Origin: Diacronema lutheri
Taxonomy: Eukaryota; Haptophyta; Pavlovophyceae; Pavlovales; Pavlovaceae
Reading direction: 5' to 3'
Assembly: GCA_019448385.1 (NCBI GenBank)
Contig: JAGTXO010000014.1
Span: 744,001-808,000, forward strand
DNA length: 64,000 nt
The notes under the pieces: generated by a model
The model's database searches: none
What the model saw: only the letters and a program-made list of their open reading frames with translations
What the model was told of the DNA's origin: nothing
Position numbers and translations under genes: made by a program
Part shown: positions 43,754-54,500 of the stretch, piece after piece
Position numbering within the stretch: position 1 is the first letter of the stretch
How the letters are laid out: each line of letters opens with the position of its first letter

Positions 43754-44224
43754 ATGCCGGCCAACGGGCCGAATGGCAAGGCGCCGGAGCAGTTCAAGTA
43801 CAAGCGGGTGGACACGATGTCCGAGCTTATGAAGAAAAGCGCCGAAATGCACCGGAAGAAGGGCGAGGCGGCGGACGCGATCTCAGGCCTGACGAGCGTG
43901 ATCGAGCTCAAGAAGCAGCGCATCGCGCAGCTGAATGACGAGATTGCGGCGGACAAGCTTGGCCTCGAGGAATACGGGCCGCAGACGATCGTGGCGCACC
44001 AGGAGCGGCAAGAGCGGTGCCGCAAGATCATCAAGGAGTGCGAGGAGTGGTGCGAGTTCTTTGATGGCGCGATCGGCCCGTTTGAAAAGGCCTACCACGA
44101 CTCGCAGGACGCCGTGCGCGTCAAGTACGACGAGGCGATGAAGAAGTACCGCGAGTCGATTCAGACGCTGATTCGTGAGTTCGGTTACAACCCGGCGTTC
44201 AAGAGATGGCACGATCAGCTCTGA
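43754..44224 (+). CDS. Coiled-coil protein, unknown
   Basis: A 156-aa, mostly helical, highly charged protein with heptad-like patterns from about residue 20 to 150 (MSELMKKSAEMHRKKGEAA, VIELKKQRIAQLNDEIAADK). It has a Cys/Trp patch (ECEEWCEFFD) and a distinctive C-terminus FGYNPAFKRWHDQL. The even codon use and lack of low complexity indicate a real, probably conserved gene. I do not recognise the family; the form would suit a cytoskeletal or flagellar accessory protein, but that is a guess. ATG 43754 is the first Met before the basic start. Confidence 0.6.
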   Translation: MPANGPNGKAPEQFKYKRVDTMSELMKKSAEMHRKKGEAADAISGLTSVIELKKQRIAQLNDEIAADKLGLEEYGPQTIVAHQERQERCRKIIKECEEWCEFFDGAIGPFEKAYHDSQDAVRVKYDEAMKKYRESIQTLIREFGYNPAFKRWHDQL

Positions 44225-44626
44225 CGTGAGGCCAGGCCGTGGGGCCGGCAAGGCAGGGCCCGGCCGCCGGCCGCGGCCGATGCGCTAGGCTAAGCCGCCC
44301 TTGGCGCGTGGAACGCACAAAGCGCGTGCCCTTAGGGTCGAACACCACGCGGCGCGTGCCACGTGCACCGCGCCCACAGCGCTCCACTCCACTCCACTCC
44401 ACTCCACTCCACTCCACTCCGTCCTCCTCTGTGACTGGTTTTCCGTCGCGCCATTGCTCTCGCGTCCCATTGCGCGCGCCCCATACGCGACTCGCGCGTC
44501 CGTCTAGCCGCGCGTACAGCGCACCTGGCCACGCCCGCGCGAGCTCGCGAGCCTGGCGACGGGCGCCCGCGCCAAGCGCTTCGTGGCGGGTAGCGGCGCT
44601 TTGCGCTGCTCCCTCCGGCGCGCGCC
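44225..44626. other. Upstream region of exportin-7 with ACTCC microsatellite
   Basis: No gene recognised in about 400 bp. It holds the pentanucleotide array at 44382-44420 and presumably the 3' UTR of the coiled-coil gene and the XPO7 promoter. Confidence 0.55.
44382..44420 (+). repeat. (CTCCA)n microsatellite, about 8 units
   Basis: An uninterrupted 39-bp run of the pentamer CTCCA, about 200 bp upstream of the XPO7 start. On the complementary strand it is G-rich (TGGAG)n. Confidence 0.92.
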
Positions 44627-47600
44627 ATGGAGGACCGGCAGCAGGCAATGTTCCGCGTCGAGGCGCTCGCCAACCGCCTGTACAACTCGCCGAACGCGGA
44701 GGACCGCACGCAGGCGGAGCACTCGCTCATGCAGATCTCGAACGCGCCCGAGTGCATCCCGCAGTGCCAGTACGTGCTCGAGCATTCGCAGGTGCCGTAC
44801 GCGCAGCTCGTGATGGCCAACGCGCTGCGCAAGCTCGTGACGCAAAACTGGAACAACTCGACCGCGCAGCAGCGACTCGACATGCGCACGTGGGTGCTGA
44901 GCTACCTGGCGAGTTCGGGGCCCAAGGTGGCGCCGTTCATTGTCTCCTCGCTCGTGCAGCTCCTCTGCCGCATCACGAAGATGGGCTGGTTCGAGGACCC
45001 GTGCCACCAGAAGATCACGGACGAGGTCGGCCAGTTTCTGCACGCGTCATCCAAGCACTGCGTGATCGGCCTTGGCATTCTGACGCAGCTGGTGTCCGAG
45101 ATGAACCTGCCCGCGCCCGGCCGTTCGCTCACGCAGCATCGCAAGACCGCGAGCAGCTTTCGCGACCTTGCGCTGCTGCAGATCTTCGAGGTGGCGCTTA
45201 CGACGCTCCGCTCGATACAGGCCGGCTCGCTCGCGCAGGCCGGCGGCGCTGCAGGCGCCGCGGCGGACGACTCGCCAAAGCTGCAAGAGCTTGCGCTGCA
45301 GCTCGCGCTGCTCTCCCTCTCGTACGACTTCATCGGCACGACGCTCGACGAGGCCTCGGAGGAGCTTGGCACGATCCAGGTGCCGTCGTCGTGGCGCGCG
45401 CTCATGGAGGAGGGCGGCACGATGGAGCTCTTCTTCGAGATCTACTGCACGACGACGCCGCCGCAGTCGTCGATGGCGCTCGAGTGCCTCGTCCAGCTCG
45501 CCTCGCTCCGCCGCTCGCTCTTCTCCTCAGAGACGCAGCGTGGCCTCTTTTTGAATCGGTTGCTCACTGGCGTGTTCAACGTGCTGCAGACGCAGGCCGG
45601 GTTGCGCCAGCATGAGAACTACCACGAGCTGTGCCGGCTGCTCGCGCGGATTAAGGCCAACTACCAGCTCGGCGAGCTCGTCGTCGCCGACGCGTACGAC
45701 GAGTGGATCCAGCTTGTCGCCGCGTTCACTGTCGACTCGTTCCAACACTGGCAGTGGGCGTCCAACTCTGTGTACTACCTGCTCTCGCTCTGGTCGAGGC
45801 TGGTCTCGTCGATCCCGTACCTCAAGGGCGATGCGTCGTCCAACCTTGAAAAGTACGTGCCGCAGGTTACGCGCGCCTTCATCCTCTCGCGCATCGAGTG
45901 CATCCGCAGCGCGCTCGCGTCGCCGGACGCCAACGACGACCCGCTCGGCGACGAGGAGCAGCTCACCGAGCAGCTCGAGTCGCTGCCGTCGCTCTGCCGC
46001 TTCCAGCTCACGCAGGCGTCGGAGTACATCGTCGGCCTCTTCGACCCCGTCGCGACGCTCTACGCCACGCTGCTCGTCCTGCCCGAGGCCGAGCGGCACG
46101 GCGCCGACTCGCACACGCGCATGTCGCAGTGCGAGGCCGAGCTGGCGTGGCTCGTGTACACGGTGGGCGCGATCCTCGGCTCGCACCTGTCGCCGTCGAG
46201 CAGCCCGGAGACGCAGCAGCTTATCGACGGCGAGCTCGCCGGCCGCGTCTTCCAGCTCGCTGTCCTCACGGACAGTCAGCTGGGCGCGACCGAGCGGATG
46301 GCGCACCGCACCAACCAGCAGCTCGAGCTCGCGATGCTCTACTTCTTCGGCCAGTTCCGAAAGGTGTACATTGGCGACCAGGCGACGTCATCGAGCAAGG
46401 TGTACCAGTACCTCTCCGAACGGCTGATGCTCGGCGACCACCTCGCGGTGCTCACGCTGCTGCTCAGCAAGATTTCGGGGCACCTCAAATACAGGCACGC
46501 GTGCGCAGAGCTGACGAGCAAGGCGCTCGCGCTCTTCTCCGAGCTCGCGTCGGGGTACGCGAGCGGCAAGCTGCTGCTCAAGCTCGACATGGTCCACCAA
46601 ATTCTCCGCTCGCACACCGCTGCCGAGTTCCCGTTCCTCGATCTGCCCTCAAACGGCAGACAGCGAACCTCCTTCCTCGCCATGCTCGCACGCCTGCTCT
46701 TCTCCGAGTCGGAGCAGCCGGCGAGCTTCGCGCAGTTCATGGAGCCGGTGCGCGAGTCGCTCGACAAGCTCTGGCAAGCCGCGCAGCAGGCGGCCGACGT
46801 CTTCGGCTCTGACGCGATGAAGAGCCTGTTGATCGGTGCACGGCGCGCGGGCATGGCGCGCGGACGTGGCGCGGCGCGCGGCCCGGCACGCGCGCGCTTT
46901 TGCCTTTCGCTCACGCGCGCGCCCGTTGCGGCGACGCGCCGCCCGCCGCACCGCGCGCCCCGCCGCGCGCCCCGCCACGCCGCGCGCGCCGCGCAGGCAC
47001 GCTGCGCGACCTGCGCGGCATCTGCTCGTCGTGCAACAACCGACGCACGTACACGCTCTTCTTCGAGTTCCTGTACCCGACCTACTTCCCGCTGCTGCGC
47101 GAAGCTGCGGCGGGCTGGTACCAGACGCCCGCCGTCACGACGCCGCTGCTGAAGCTGATGGCCGAGGTCGTGTACAACAAGGCGCAACGGCTCACCTTCG
47201 ACTCGAGCTCCCCCAACGGCATCCTGCTTTTCCGGGAAACTTCCGCACTGCTCTGCGTCTTCGGCTCGCGCGCGCTCACGCACGAGCCGCCGCCGAGCGG
47301 CGACCTATACGAGCACAAGTACAAGGGTATCGGCATAGCGCTGCTCACGCTGCAGCGCGCGCTCTCGGGCAACTACGTCAACTTTGGCGTCTTCGCGCTC
47401 TACGGCGACAAGGCGCTCGACGACGTGCTCTCCATCGCGATCCAGCTGTGCCTGTACATGCAGCTCGGCGAGATGCTCTCCTTCCCAAAGCTCGCGAAGA
47501 CGTACTTCACGCTCATCGAGATCCTCATGCGCAACCACACCGCCACCATGGTCAAGCTCGACACCATCGTGCTCGCGCACATCGCGACGACGCTCACCGT

Positions 47601-48383
47601 GCGCGCGGCCGGCGCTCGCGCGCTCGCGCTCGGCGCAGCGGCTCGCCCGCCCAGCACGGCGCGGCCTCAGCACGCCGCGCGCGTCGCGCCGCGCACGCCG
47701 CTGCACTACGGTGCCGTCCGCTCGCCCGCTTGCCCGCCCGCCCGCCCGTCCGTCCGTCCGCCGTGCAGGAGGGCCTCAAGTCGCACGACGTGTCCATCTC
47801 GTCGCAGTGCGCGGCGGCGATTGAAAATTTTGCCGTGTACCACTTCACGCACGCGCCCGAGGGCGAGCGCACCGAGGCTGGCCGCATGCTGAGCGCGCAC
47901 CTTGCAAAGGAGCCGGCGCTCTTCCAAGGCTTGCTCAGCACGCTGCTGCAGACGATCGTGTTTGAAGAGTGCGCTAACCAGTGGAGCCTCTCACGGCCGC
48001 TCCTGCCGCTCATCCTAATCAACCAGGACTTTTTCAACCAGTGGCAGGAGCAGGCGCGCCGCGCCGCGCGTGCCGACGCGCCGTCCGCCGTCCGCTGCAG
48101 CGCGTGCAGCGCGTCCGGCGCCTCCGTGCGGCGCGACCCACGGCCGACGCACGGCGCTGCATCGCGCGCGCGCCGCGCCGTGCCGCGCCGCACCACACGC
48201 CGTGTCCGCTCGCGCGCGCAGTTGATAGCTCAGCAGGCGGGCACGCCGGAGAGGCAAGCAAAGCTCGCGAGCGCCTTCCAAAAGCTGATGGCGGATGTGC
48301 AGTGCAATCTTGAGTCAAAGAATCGCGACAAGATCACGACAAACCTTACGCTTTTCCGACACGAGGCGAAGGCGCTCTTCTGA
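44627..48383 (+). CDS. XPO7: Exportin-7 (RanBP16), importin-beta family
   Basis: Exons 44627-46835, 46997-47598, 47769-48053 and 48222-48383 give 1,085 aa; human XPO7 has 1,087. Collinear similarity runs end to end: TQNWNN/LDMRTWVLSYLA, ARITKMGWF-like CRITKMGWF, HRKTASSFRDLALLQIF, YDFIGTTLDEASEELGT, VQLASLRRSLFSS, YHELCRLLARIKANYQLGEL, TWLVY-like AWLVYTVGAILG, FFGQFRKVYIGDQ, FDSSSPNGILLFRETS, SGNYVNFGVFALYGD, and FEECANQWSLSRPLL. It is a Ran-GTP-dependent HEAT-repeat exportin moving folded cargo through nuclear pores. The last intron (48054-48221) is GC-AG, in frame and stop-free; the second intron has a (CCGC/CCGT)n tract before its acceptor. Confidence 0.97.
48054..48221 (+). other. GC-AG intron of XPO7
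   Basis: The exon ends GGAGCAG, the intron begins GCGCGCC and ends CGCGCGCAG. Homology (FNQWQEQ-LIAQQAGTPERQAK) requires its removal; no GT is near the join. Confidence 0.8.
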
Positions 48384-48594
48384 TGGGCCGCGGAGGCTCC
48401 AGAGTCCGAGTCGGAATGTCCGCCGTCAGCACAGTTGCCACGTGGTGGCGACTGGAGCGCGACGAGGATGGTCGCTGTGCGCGGCGCGCCGGTGCTGCGG
48501 AGTGCATCCCTGCACCGCGCGAACGAGCCCCATTGTGTCTTGCCAATGCCCGCGCTGAGGAGGCGCTGCCGAGACATCAAGTTCATGATCTCAA

Positions 48595-49644
48595 TCAGAC
48601 GGGAATTCCTTTCGCGCGCATGCGCTTGCGCGCTTTTGGGTTTGGCCGCTTCTCGGTGCGCTTCGGCTTCACCTTGTCGGGCAGCTCGTCGGGTGACAGG
48701 GCGAGCGCGCAGCCCGATGCCTTCTCGTACTTTTTGAGCCACCACTGCTGCAGCTCGGCGTGCGCCTTGGCCGAGCCGCACCACAGGTACCACATGCACT
48801 CAAACGGCGTCGTCGGCTTCCCAGCGGCCGCTCCGTCCGCGCCGACTGGCGGCTTCTCGCGTGCGGGCCCCGTCCGGAATTGGCGGCCCGGCGACCAGAA
48901 GGTGTACGTGCTTGCGGGCACGAGGAAGAGTGGCGGGCTCGGCGCGAGCGCGAGCTCCGGCGCGCACGTGCGCTTTTTGTAGATGAAGTTGGGAAGCAGC
49001 AGGAACCACGGCCGCCCATCGTTCTGCGCGACGCAAAAGCGGAGCGCGCGCTCGATGTGGTCGGCGCTGAACGGTGGGTTGGTCACGACCACGTCGTGCT
49101 CGGGCACCGCGCCACCGGCCACCTGCGCGTAAAAGTCCTCGTTGCGGTTGTATACGCTCTCGAAGCCGAGCTGCGCGAGGTGTTTGACGGCCGACCCCTC
49201 GCAAAAGTATGGGTCATAGATGCGCAACGTCGACTTGCTCCGGCCGAGGCTGAGCGCCAGGCGAAAAAGGAACGGCTCGATGTCTCGGTACGCCTTGAAC
49301 GGCGTCTCGCAATGGTCAGTAGGGTCGGCGTCGAATGGGCGCGCGTGGAGCGCGGGCGTGAGCACCGCCCCTTTTGTGTGCAGAGCCGCGAGATGCTTTG
49401 GCTGCCTGCCGCCGGGCGGCTGATCACTCGCGCCGGCGTCGACCGCACGCGCGTGAAGCGCCGGCACAAGCGCTGCGCCCGTCGTGCACGCAGCCGCGAG
49501 CTGCTCTGGTCGCTTTGCGCTCGGGCCCTCGTCGGATGAACAAGCGTGGGGCGCCAGCGGCTGCTTGCGCCGCTTCTCTCGGGGCCCGATCACATCGGCC
49601 GGACGTGAATGGATCGACGTGGGTGGCTTGCGCTTGTCCGCCAT
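48595..49644 (-). CDS. Class I SAM-dependent methyltransferase-like protein with NPPF motif
   Basis: A 349-aa frame from MADKRKPP; another Met lies 17 codons upstream (49695). The first 130 residues are basic and disordered and include two similar blocks (ALVPALHARAVDA and AVLTPALHARPFDA), suggesting an internal duplication. The fold starts with a Rossmann motif I, LRIYDPYFCEGSAVKHLAQLGF, followed by VYNRNEDFY and motif IV DVVVTNPPFS. The NPPF tetrad is typical of enzymes that methylate exocyclic amines (adenine N6, glutamine, some rRNA bases). The tail is Lys/Arg-rich (KPKRTEKRPNPKARKRMRAK), probably nuclear or nucleolar. Related proteins occur in protists, without a known substrate as far as I recall. 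Confidence 0.7.
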   Translation of the reverse strand: MADKRKPPTSIHSRPADVIGPREKRRKQPLAPHACSSDEGPSAKRPEQLAAACTTGAALVPALHARAVDAGASDQPPGGRQPKHLAALHTKGAVLTPALHARPFDADPTDHCETPFKAYRDIEPFLFRLALSLGRSKSTLRIYDPYFCEGSAVKHLAQLGFESVYNRNEDFYAQVAGGAVPEHDVVVTNPPFSADHIERALRFCVAQNDGRPWFLLLPNFIYKKRTCAPELALAPSPPLFLVPASTYTFWSPGRQFRTGPAREKPPVGADGAAAGKPTTPFECMWYLWCGSAKAHAELQQWWLKKYEKASGCALALSPDELPDKVKPKRTEKRPNPKARKRMRAKGIPV

Positions 49645-49755
49645 CGTGTCGTGTTCCAGCTCACGCTCGCTCGTCTGTGTGCGACACCGACTCAACTGAC
49701 AGTCGACGGGGGAGTGGGGACCAACGGCGCGAACCGGCGCGCAATCCCGCGCGCC

Positions 49756-50952
49756 TCATGCGCTCTCCGCGAGCATTGCCTCGCTCAGCCGGTGCACATC
49801 GTTCACGAAGGCGTCGCACAGCGTCGGGTCTTCCGTGCCCTCCAGCCCCGAGCCGAGGTTCGCGATCAGCCGATCCGGGCCGAGCGCGCGCAGCATGCGC
49901 GCGGTCTCCGCTCGCACCGCCTCCTCCGAGCCACCCTCGGCACGACGGAGGAGCGCCGGATTGAAGTTGCCCTGTAGCGCCTTGCCGCGCGCGAGCGCCT
50001 CGCGTCGCGCCTGCGCGCGCTCCGTCGCGCAGTCGAGCGTGACGACGTCGTACCCGGCGGCGAGCAGCTCGTCGTTGCAGTAGGTTGCGTCTCGCGAGAA
50101 GACCATCACGGGCGTGTCGGGGTGGCGCGCCTTGAGCGCGCCGACGATCTTGCGCATCGCCGGCAGCGCGAACGCGCCCATCGACTCGCGGCTGATGTGC
50201 TCCCCCATCGCCTCGAAGATCTGCACGAGCTGCGCGCCGCACACGACCTGGGCCGACGCATACTCGACCACGACGTCGGTGAGGAGGTCGAGGAGCGCGG
50301 CGGAGAGCTCGGGCTCCTCGCGGAGCCAGCGCTCGCCCGCGTCCGTGTTCTTTCGCCCCGAGCCACCGACCATGTAGTAAAAGAGGGTCCATGGTGCCGC
50401 CGAGAAGCCGATGAGCGGCACGACGCCGTCGAGCCGCTCGCGGATGAGCGAAACGGCCTCGAGGACGTGGGCGAGACCGATGCGCACGTCTACGTCAGCG
50501 CCGCGCGCGAGCAGCTCGCGCGCCTCGGCCGGCGTCGAGAGCGGCCGCGGCACCTGGATGCCCTTGCCGCCAGGCATCGTCACCTCGATGCCGAGCGCCT
50601 GCGGCACGACGAGGATGTCGGAGAAGAGGATGGCGGCGTCGAGGTCGTAACGGCGGAGGGGTTGAAGCGTGCACTCTGCCACGTCGCGCGGGTCGTCGAG
50701 CAGCTGCACAAAGTTCTTGCCGCGCGCCTGCTTGTACGCTTGGTACTCGGGCAGGTGGCGGCCCGCCTGGCGGAAGAGCCACACGGGCGTGCGCTCGACC
50801 GGCTGGCCTTTGGCGGCGCGCACAATCAAGTCAGCCTTGCGCGCATCCGACGACGCGAGCGCCGAGCCGGGCAGCACGGGTGACAACGCCGCGCCCACGC
50901 CCACAGCCCGAGCTACCGCCGGTCCGCCCGCAAGGAGCAGCACGTGGAGCAT
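49756..50952 (-). CDS. hemE: Uroporphyrinogen decarboxylase, plastid type
   Basis: Converts uroporphyrinogen III to coproporphyrinogen III in heme and chlorophyll synthesis. The 398-aa frame begins MLHVLLLAGGPAVARA, a short signal-peptide-like segment followed by a transit-like stretch, before the enzyme starts at about residue 35. Motifs: RTPVWLFRQAGRHLPEY (active-site loop; the usual WxMRQAGR is WLFRQAGR), FSDILVVPQALG, GFSAAPWTLFYYMVGG, VQIFEAMGEHIS, and GNFNPALL near the end. The catalytic Asp of FSDIL is present. Upstream frame continues to 51054, but those residues lack targeting features. Confidence 0.93.
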   Translation of the reverse strand: MLHVLLLAGGPAVARAVGVGAALSPVLPGSALASSDARKADLIVRAAKGQPVERTPVWLFRQAGRHLPEYQAYKQARGKNFVQLLDDPRDVAECTLQPLRRYDLDAAILFSDILVVPQALGIEVTMPGGKGIQVPRPLSTPAEARELLARGADVDVRIGLAHVLEAVSLIRERLDGVVPLIGFSAAPWTLFYYMVGGSGRKNTDAGERWLREEPELSAALLDLLTDVVVEYASAQVVCGAQLVQIFEAMGEHISRESMGAFALPAMRKIVGALKARHPDTPVMVFSRDATYCNDELLAAGYDVVTLDCATERAQARREALARGKALQGNFNPALLRRAEGGSEEAVRAETARMLRALGPDRLIANLGSGLEGTEDPTLCDAFVNDVHRLSEAMLAESA

Positions 50953-51565
50953 GGCCGCGGGTGACGAAACACAATGCGGAATTGCCGAATTGGGCAGCGC
51001 CACCCAGCAAGCACCATGGAGTTGCCAGCGAGACGGCGTTGCGCTCCATCTCACCCTGCATATTGCTTATGCCAACGATCGACCCGCTGAGCAGCCCTGA
51101 TTTGGCGTGCTTGCGTGGGTCGCCCGAGCTCGTGCGCCTTCGCGCGTCGCAATGACCGCATCGCGTTGGGCCGTTTGCGCCGGCGAACGGCGCGAAAGGG
51201 CGTTCGACCTGCTGTAAAACATCACGTACGACGTTGTAAGTGCGCGCATGCCGCATCATGCGCGTCCCTGCATCTCTGCACTGAGTGTGGGCTTGCGAAC
51301 AGCGTGCACTCGCGGTCATGCTTACGCTGCCGTGCTTGGCGCACATTTTGATGGCCGCTCACCCTTGCCCGTCGAACTGCCCTGACACGCTCTCGCTTAC
51401 GCGCGCACTTCGCCGTGGTAGTCTCTTTCCCGGTCCACAAAGCGCGGACACGCGCGCCTATCTTCAATTGAGGGGTGGAGCGCACTCCACGCAGGTTCCC
51501 CTTCCGAAACAGTCGGCGTGTTCACCACGCTATCACACATACCAAACACGCTCACGCCCAGCGAC
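50953..51565. other. Divergent promoter region between UroD and the DUF3638 gene
   Basis: About 610 bp, noticeably lower in GC than the flanking genes. No coding sequence or repeat recognised. It must serve both divergent genes. Confidence 0.55.
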
Positions 51566-54500
51566 ATGCCGTCTCGCGCGGCGCCAGAGTTTGTCGAGTT
51601 TCTCTCCGCCGTCTGCGCCAGCACCGGCGGCGACGAGGCCGTTGGCAGCGGCATGCTCGCTCTCGACGACGACGACGAGCTTCGTGCGGTGCGCGAAATG
51701 CGCGATGCACTGATAAACGAGCAAATTGTGCGCTTCGAGGAGGGGTACGGCTCGGCGCTGCTGATTCGCCGGCGGGAGAGCGATGTGCACGTGCACGTCG
51801 TGAGCCTTGACGGATGGGAATTCAACATGGCACACAACGGCGAGCGACCGTCTGTGATGCCCGAGCCGAGCTCGCGGCCGACGATTCTCTTTGCCGGCCG
51901 ATTCGACACGAGCCGTGCTGCGAGATTTGACGCAGCGTACGAGCAGATCAAGGCGAAGGTGGCGGGGCGCTCGGGCGCGGCGCGCCACGCCGACAATTCG
52001 AACGGCGGCCACCAGTGGACGGGCGCATGCATCGCCGCCATCTGCAGCAACGCGGTTCGCGCCGCAAACACGCCGCCGTCTGCACACGGCCACGAAGCAA
52101 AGCTCGACGTTTGCATCCAGCCGATGGGCGGGCTCACGGATTGCGGACGGCACACCGGTGGGGAGGCGCGCGACACGACGCTCGCACTCACTGTGTGCGT
52201 GGCGCGCGCGCTGCTTGCGACCACATCGAGTCCGCCGTCCTGTGGGTACGAGCGCACCTTTGCGACCCTCCACGCCCGCTACGCCGCGTGGCGCGCCAAG
52301 CGAGCCGTCGACGGCGTTGAGGCGGCCGGCGGCGATGCGCGTGCTGTGCACGCCGCCATGCTCGCGCTCGTGCGCGCCTGCCGGCACACCGACCTGCTCG
52401 TCGCAGAGTCGGCGCAGCTGGATGAGCGCGCGCGAGGGCACATGACTCGTTGCGAGGCGCTGCGCGCACGGCTCGACGCCTACGTGGCGGCGCGAGCCAA
52501 GGCGGCGGCGGAGGCGTACGTGCTCGCACCTTTGCACATGGAGGACGTGGGTGCCGTCCCGAGCCCGGGCTTTGCCCCTCCGCCCGTGCCGCAGCTGAGC
52601 ACCTTCGCGCTACTCGATGCGGATGGCCTGCGCAATTCGGCGCTGTCCAACCTGTCAGCGACGCAGCGGCTCGATCTCGCTCGCTCCCCCAAGTTCTCAG
52701 ACGCACGCGCTTGGCTCATCGAGCTCAAAGCGAGCGGTGGGCTCAGCCATGCGGATGGCATGCTGAGCGCGCTCGCCGAGACCGAAGCGCTCGTGCTCGC
52801 TGCGGCGACGCGCTTGCCGCTGGAGAGCAAGCGCGCGCCAAACGCGCTCGGCGAGTCGGAGGCTAACGCGATGTGCGATCTCGTCGATGAATACCGGCGC
52901 TTGCTCGCCAAGGCGCGCGCAGACCTCAGCATTACTGGCGGCCTGATGCAAACCGCGCTCGCGAGCAAGCAGGTGCTCGTGGTATGGTCCGTGTTCTGTC
53001 TTCTCCACAACAATGCGCGCGCGGCGCACCCGCTGCTCGAGCGCTTTGCGGCTGCGCCCGACTGGCACGACCTCGAGCATCTCGCGCTGCCCGACGCATC
53101 GTCCACAACCGCGATGCTCCACGTGTGCGCCTACTTGCAGCGCGCATCGCCGCCAGGCGCTCCCGTCGTCTTCTCAGGCCGCGATTGCGAGGCCGCCGGC
53201 ACGCACGAGCTCGCGGATGCGGTCTTTGCGAGCAATCGCTGGATGCAAGACCTCTGGCGGAGGGAGAAGACGGCAGCCAATGAGCGGCAGGAGCGGCGTT
53301 GGCAGGAGGTGCTGCGCAAGCAACGGGAATGCAAGCGCCTTCGCGCCAAGCTTGGCGAGGAGCGCTCCAAGCTGCCAGGGCTCGAGACCGCAGTCGAAGC
53401 TGCTCAAGCGGTCGAATCGGAAGTATTGCGTCACGGAGAATCGTGGTACGTCTTACAGTCCGCCGCCTACCAGCGTGCCGCTGCCGATTTGTCACGCACC
53501 GAAGCAGCGCTCGATGTACAGAGCCAGGCAATCCGCTCGACCGAGCGCGCCCTTGCAGACGCTCAAAAAGCGCCTCCGCCGCTCGTGCAGCCGTTGCCCT
53601 CGGACGTACAGCTCGGCGGGCGCGCGGTGTGCTACGCGCACTGGCCATCGCAGCTTCGCCGCCTCGCTCGCTGGAGCTTTGAGTGCTACACGGCGCTCCT
53701 TGCCGAGACGCTCGCCAGCCACAACGGGCATTCTGCTACGCCCACTACTTCAGCTGCGCCTGGCACGGTCGACTTTGTGCGTTTCCACGATAAGCACAAC
53801 CCCGAGCGCAACGCCACCGTGGGCTCGCAATGCAGCGACAAGTCTATGCTGGGCTATTTTGTGCAGGACGCGCCCATGCACGTGGCGCACACGACCAAAG
53901 TGGAGCACATCACCTCGTCGGCAGACGGCGTCTGGCACTTGCCGAGCTTCGCGCCGATGATCCTGTGGTGCGGCGGATGCTCGCTCGAGCTCTCCCAGAC
54001 CAAGCCACTCAACCCGTTCTGCACGAACCGGACCGCGTGGGTCGTCGCCTTCACCGAGCGCCTGCCCGAGCAAAGCCTCCAGTTTGCCCTCGAGCAGCAC
54101 GACTACCGTGGCACGGCGGCATCGCGCGGCAACGAGGCACCCGCCCAGCATGGCAAGAGACCGGCGTGGATGGGCAAGCAGCAGTACCTCGCCTTCTGCA
54201 GCCTGCGCGCCTTCCCGTGCCAGCAGCTGCGCAAGCTCGCGGCGCTGCTTCACGACAACCTCTTTGTGCTTTCAAATCCTTCGACGCACGTGCTGCTCAC
54301 GCAGGCGCTTTCGCACGTCGGCGCGCTCGCCGCGCAGCCTGGCGGCCCGCCGCGCATGGCTTGGAAAGCTGAGCTGCTCGATGGCGAGCGCGAGGCCCTC
54401 GAGGCGATCGCGACCGAGCTCGAGCGCTGCGCCGACGAGCTGCGCGATCAGCCGAGGCAGCACCTTGCTCTGCTTGCGCTCGGCCGCGTTGCCGCGTACC

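Noticed and set aside
44382-44420. Telomere-like or satellite origin of the CTCCA array
   Set aside because: Only 39 bp, single site, and not a known telomere repeat; an ordinary microsatellite.
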